From Mucidula mucida (Eukaryota > Basidiomycota > Agaricomycetes > Agaricales > Physalacriaceae): a DNA stretch of 64,000 nt. Numbering within the stretch: position 1 is the stretch's first letter; each line of letters opens with the position of its first letter. Where the stretch lies: NCBI GenBank assembly GCA_015501055.1, contig JADNYV010000043.1, positions 186,001 through 250,000 of the forward strand, in the 5' to 3' direction. The notes under the pieces are model-generated. The model did not search any database. It saw only the letters and a program-made list of their open reading frames with translations, and was not told where the DNA came from. Made by a program: the position numbers and the translations under genes. Of the stretch, positions 59,557 through 64,000 are shown piece after piece.

Positions 59557-59946
59557 TGCAGGCTTTAATAGATAGCGGAAGGTGAGAACGTTCAATACTA
59601 AACAAGACCAAGCAACGCGATTGACCACAGGGGCAAGCGGAGAAGCCCGTGAATTTGGCCACATAACATTATCGGTCAAATAGTAGTCTTGTGCCCATGT
59701 CCTCTTACGTCTCGCATAAGCCCTGAAATCTAAAGCTCGAGCTGGTACTTACTTCGTATCGATTCATACAGAGCCAAGTCTGCTGCCACTTACTATGCAT
59801 ATCATTTCCCGTCACCATTGTCAAAAAATCCCAGCATGGATGCTTGGACACATTTTCAACAGCTTCTGAACGAGACTCTTGGATTTCCATACGCATCCAA
59901 GATCAGTCATTAACCATCGAGAGTTTCTGTATAAATAATACATCGT
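59557..59946. other. Intergenic region, kinase-like copy 5 to RPN3
   Basis: No supported exon. No MSGYQ-type partner is seen here, unlike at copies 1 and 2; a short AAGACCAAGCAAC string is shared with the region upstream of copy 2. Confidence 0.4.
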
Positions 59947-61602
59947 TCAGAACTCCTCACCCATGTCGTCGTCGTCTATGTCTCCATCCTGAATTTCCTT
60001 CGCGAGTTCCTTCTGACGTTCACGCGCACCCTCAGCAGCAGCGAGCTCTTTCCTGTGCGCATTGAGTGGGTACCGCATCGCCTAGAGAGACATCGGTAAG
60101 GCTCTTTCTTCACCATGAGGGAAAAGACAGACCTTCACGCTTTGATTGTGCAGCTCCAAACAATACGCGATTCGCCGTTGGAAAAGTTCGCCCACTTCTG
60201 ATCCATACGCATTCTTCTGCGTCCCACATTCTAACCAACCCTTCTCGTGTACGATCTTACCCTCAATAACCCCGTCACGAATAGCCTTGCCCACGATGTA
60301 CTCTGCGTCCTCCTCTGAGTCGAGATGGAGTTTGAGGCAAATATCACGTAGCGAAATACGCGAATACGATAGCGACAATCTCCGGATACCCGTCTTGATG
60401 ACATTCTGTCTGAGCCGGACAATTAATGTGTACGTCTTGTCCGATTCGAACTGGGCAGCGTGCTTCGAAAGCGTCGTCTGGAACTGAGAAAGGGAGCCTG
60501 TACGGACGGCTTTGACTATTTCAAAGTACCCGCTAAGCGCCTTCTCCAGTACCGGGTGGCGGAATAGACTCCGGTCGGGAATATCGCCCATGAGAAGCTC
60601 GACAACAACGAAGAGTTTATGCACAGCTTGGTAGAAACCCGGAGCGACCTTTGCAGGCGGTGATCGACGGATGGCTTGCTGAAGATTGCTATGTGCGGCG
60701 CTGTAGTTCAATTGAACGGCTTTGATGCGACCGATGAAGTAGTGGTAGCGGGCAAATTGAGGGTTAGCCGCGGAATCGGGGAAGGTGGTTTTGGATACGA
60801 GTTTGTCGGCCTGGTCGTACAAGCTGTAGTGGAGGTAGCTGCGTAGAAGACGGTTGATGAGGGAGGCTTGTGCTTCATCGTCGTGGCGCAAAGATGCGGT
60901 TCGTTGAGCAGCCAGGAATAATCTAAACCTCAATTTTTGAATGGGAAGCGCAAGACAGAAGGAAGACATACGGTCGCGCATCGGCAATCTCGCCACCTAG
61001 TTCATAGGCGCGTTCGACTGCAAACCAAATCTTGGCGGCAATAGGATCCATGCTTCTCCGGTTGAGCGCCTGCATTTTCTCCACTGTCTGATGTACAAGT
61101 TCCAGGGCCTTTGGATACTTGGCGGACGACTTGAGCAGCTGATGGATGAGCAACAACCGGAAATATATCTCGACTTCTGGGAGCGGCTCGGACGGGGGTT
61201 TAACGGGTGGTGCCGCTGTGTCTATATCCATCTCTTGTGTCGCCGCCTCGGGTATGGGTAGCCACAAAAGCAGACCATCCTTTACAGACGAACCTTGGAA
61301 GTGTCAAATCCATCTGCCACTTCAAGAGTGATTGACAAACCTTTTGGGTAAACCTCCGATATGGCAGTGTAGAGAATGGTATCATCGACCTTTTTGCGCA
61401 GGCCAGTGAGCGTCCGGAGCGCGCGATGAGTAAAGCGAGGCTCCAGTGTCGAGACAGCCCGCTCTATGAGGATAATATTCGACTTTATTTCCGACACTGG
61501 CGTCTCCGGTTCCTTCTTGGGCTCTTCGACAAATTTCTCCTCCTTTTTGTCATCGTCCTTCTTGGCTTTGGTATCGGCGGGCTTCATTTCGACGTCGGCC
61601 AT
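59947..61602 (-). CDS. RPN3: 26S proteasome regulatory subunit Rpn3 (PCI domain)
   Basis: Rpn3 is a lid subunit of the 19S proteasome particle, needed for lid assembly. The ATG at 61602 starts an acidic/Lys-rich tail (MADVEMKPADTKAKKDDDKK). Exons then give LEPRFTHRALRTLTGLRKKV, LLLIHQLLKSSAKYPKAL, RTASLRHDDEAQASLINRLL and LYDQADKLVSKTTFP. The PCI part includes GRIKAVQLNYSAAHSNLQQA, RHPVLEKALSGYFEIVKAVR and IVRLRQNVIKTGIRRLSLSY. The winged helix is SRISLRDICLKLHLDSEEDA, and the usual end EGKIVHEKGWLE follows. The C-terminal exon reads AMRYPLNAHRKELAAAEGAR and ends DDDDMGEEF. Five exons; strongly conserved and apparently intact. Confidence 0.95.
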
Positions 61603-61673
61603 GATGAGATGGAGGTCCAGGTTAGGACGCGCGTTGGACGCGTCATTCCCACCGTGGGAATCATAATCCTTTT

Positions 61674-63151
61674 ATGGATCCCAGGGCCAGCACCCATGTC
61701 TTCACTTCAGAATACCTCACAGAAATGTCACGTCTTCCTCAAGAAATTCTCGATGAAATAATTGACCATAACCACAACGATCACGAGGCTCTATGCGCCT
61801 CTTCCCTTGTTTCCCGGGCGTGTTCCAACACGAGTCGACGCCATATCTTCTCATGTATTCAGCTCCTCATATTGTCCGAAGACGAGGCAGAAGATTCTAC
61901 CATCCCCGACCTTCTTCCTGGCCATTCCTGTCCAAACTTCCACAGGTTACTCGTCATGTCCCACACATTGCTCATTGGGTCATCTCCTTGAAAATCTACC
62001 TCCCATGCGCCGAACGCCCATTGGAAACGGAGTTGTATGACCCGCACCTGCCGTCAATTCTCTCCTCCTTGCACAACGTACGCAACTTTCTGCTAAGTGG
62101 CGGCCCGGTCGTCACTAGCTGGGATGACTTCCCCCCGTCATTCCAGAACAGCCTCATCCAGTTCTGGATGTCACGGCCGTTGGAATCATTTACTCTAGAT
62201 GGCATCAATGCAGAGCACGAAATCGCACCCCCAACGCTGCGAGGTAATGCATGGTCGTCTCTTCGACACCTTGCTCTCCTTTGGACGGACCTAGACGCTT
62301 TCTGGAATCTCAAAGAAGGAAGCGTAATTCCTCTCCAATCGCTTACACTCGGCGGCTTAAAGGTTGTTCGTCACTTGACAAATGCGCTACAGAGAAATGG
62401 GCCTACGATTGACGTGCGCCAATTACGGGAGCTCAATGCCATCTTGGATGACGATGAAGACTTTGCACTATTCAACAGATTTCTCTATAGCCTATCTGAT
62501 ACGCTGGAAGAGCTCTGTCTTGATGTGACATTGTCTGGTTCGTATTTCTTCCTGTCTTGCACTCAACTCAAGACTAACCTTCTTCCAGCGCCTGGTCAGG
62601 GCAACCCTTCTCCTCAGTTTAGATCCGTCATATTGGACATGAGCAGATTGACTCGTCTTCAATCGGTATATCTAATACTCGACGCTCATGGAACAGGATT
62701 TATCCCATGGGGCGATATTTCTTCCACGATCCAGACAATCCGGATTCTTGTCATCATTGACACGACGTCGAACGTTCCACATTCACCATGGGCTGATCTG
62801 GATACCTGGCTGGGTGGTCAACTCCAAAATCTGTCAGCGCTGAAATCAGTGACCATCGAGATTCATCACAGTGGAACGAATGATTGCGCCCTATGTAATT
62901 GTACGTGTGTGGTGAATGCCGCAGTGAGCGATGAAGAAGTGTGCGCAGCGGCGCGCAGGGAGATGCCTCTTCTCAGTGAACGAGACATCCTTTCAATCCG
63001 CTTCAATACCAGTAAGTGATTTTGCATGTACGCATGCTGACTGAACGTGACATGATGAACAGGGCGTCTCCAGTGGGGTGCACCCGGCGCTTTGCATGGC
63101 TGGATTTCAGGGCAGGAACATCTATACAAGGACTCGAAGAATAGCATTTAG
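61674..63151 (+). CDS. F-box/LRR-like protein, probably frameshifted
   Basis: The ATG at 61674, 71 bp from the divergent RPN3 start, leads to SRLPQEILDEIIDHNHNDHE and LVSRACSNTSRRHIFSCI, an F-box. After CPNFHRLL (about 61947) the family continuation RHVPHIAHWVISLKIY is one frame over, and no intron of normal size can fit between. The rest is one long open frame (YDPHLPSILSSLHNVRNFLL, LRHLALLWTDLDAFWNL), with introns near 62540-62587 and 63014-63061, ending at TAG 63149-63151. So either one base is missing in the sequence, or the gene is a recent pseudogene. An alternative start for only the second part is not supported by an ATG with an F-box. Confidence 0.55.
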
Positions 63152-63279
63152 GTGGCGTAATTGTGATTACGCTTTGTTAGCAACCACCTGGAGCGTGCGA
63201 TGTTCCCAAGTAAAGACGTCGCGAAGTGAACAGTGATTGCTACGAGTGATCACAAACCTGGCTCTATATAATGATGTGT

Positions 63280-64000
63280 CTACCGTAGATACATTCCCCA
63301 TTTACCGTCCTCAAATGGAAAAGGCCCGCAACATTCTTCCTCGTTCCACTCATTCTTGACCTTTTCCAGTTCTTCCAACGCCGTTTCGTAGTGTCCTTAT
63401 CCACCCTCCCATCCTCTGCACAATCCAACCGGTTCATCAACTGCTGCAGCTTGGCTTCGTAGATTTGGTTTCGCACCATCGCGTTTTGTGAGCTTCACGT
63501 TCTTGCTCGGTAAACGAAAAGGGTACCGTCCCCAAATCTGGACATCTCCCCAAATTGCTCGATACCCATAAGCAAGCAACGCAGCCGAGCGGTCCGTCCG
63601 CACATGCGCGCAGAACACCTTGGAAGAGCGGGCGGAAAAGTTTGGGAAAGAATTCGTGTTTAATGTCAAGTTCCAAGCGGGGATCTTTGTAGTCACGGCC
63701 TCAACAAAGCCAGTTTGGCGCAGCGCCCTCCTGCGCTCAGCCTCAGCGAGTGCTCGCTGTTCAGAAGACAGCTGAGTGAGATCAGGCAACGGGGAGACCT
63801 CGTTCTCGTTAATGCTAACCATAGGGTTTCCATCTTCATCGAAGATTGTTGGTTCGAAAGCAATGACACTAGGAATATGCGCTTGGAAGGGGAAGGGAAG
63901 AATAGAGGTGCCCTGCCAGTCAATGACGGTCGGGTCATTCATGCGCGACTCAATGTTATCTTTGGTTCGAGCCGCAACAATGAGATTATGTGCTCGAAGG
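63280..64000 (-). pseudogene. AIM9/aminoglycoside-phosphotransferase-like gene, partial and broken
   Basis: The gene runs off the right edge; its N-terminus is outside. The first visible exon reads MNDPTVIDWQGTSILPFPFQ, equivalent to the VIDWQ metal-binding motif of APH-type phosphotransferases such as Aim9. It continues with SEQRALAEAERRRALRQTGF and, after an intron near 63670, LDIKHEFFPKLFRPLFQGVL and PFSFTEQEREAHKTR. The continuation is then in a second frame (NQIYEAKLQQLMNRLDCAED) and next in a third (YETALEELEKVKNEW, FEDGKWGMYLR, stop 63280). Two frame changes without room for introns suggest a broken gene or two base errors. Confidence 0.55.

Overview
The window looks like a nuclear contig from a filamentous basidiomycete, most likely an Agaricomycete. 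The genes are broken by many short GT-AG introns of about 45-60 nt. The families fit this group: a multi-intron P450, a laccase-like multicopper oxidase, a DUF6534 membrane protein, F-box/LRR-like proteins, and an expanded protein-kinase-like family with an HRD-type catalytic loop but DFE instead of DFG. Everything here is read from sequence alone; exon borders are mine and no search was run.

Layout. 1-2198 has no recognisable gene. 2199-12457 holds a cytochrome P450, mitochondrial Atp10, a first histone H2A, a secreted phosphoesterase divergent from a membrane-anchored multicopper oxidase, and a second H2A. 12458-14478 is gene-poor and contains a 673 bp element with 26 bp perfect terminal inverted repeats. 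14479-23014 is a transport/catabolism block: a DHA1-type MFS transporter, a GT61 glycosyltransferase, a DAL5-type (ACS) transporter and a divergent D-amino-acid oxidase. The last two share a promoter with several GATAAG boxes, suggesting nitrogen-regulated amino-acid use. 24087-31684 holds a DUF6534 gene (possibly frameshifted), the oligosaccharyltransferase subunit Swp1, the SNARE Sec20 (ending in HDEL) and the PAK kinase Cla4.

32840-45542 contains two copies of a divergent gene pair, a kinase-like gene plus a small gene whose product begins MSGYQ. Between them lie an LRR/F-box-like gene, a Mak32-like pfkB protein, an F-box protein and a flavin monooxygenase. 46028-51042 has a kinase-like fragment, a ubiquitin-like-domain protein, an F-box protein and an unknown protein.

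51637-58771 is the most unusual part. Two almost identical arms of about 2.48 kb lie in inverted orientation around a 2.17 kb spacer that carries one apparently intact PP2C phosphatase gene. The outer end of each arm lies inside a broken kinase-like gene. The right arm continues into the rest of its kinase-like pseudogene and the left does not, so the right is probably the source and the left the copy. The window ends with the proteasome subunit Rpn3, an F-box-like gene with a probable frameshift and a broken AIM9/APH-like gene running off the edge.

Housekeeping genes (Atp10, H2A, Swp1, Sec20, Cla4, Rpn3) are interleaved with fast-evolving accessory families. Most novelty is in 32-60 kb, where kinase-like copies have been duplicated, inverted and broken.
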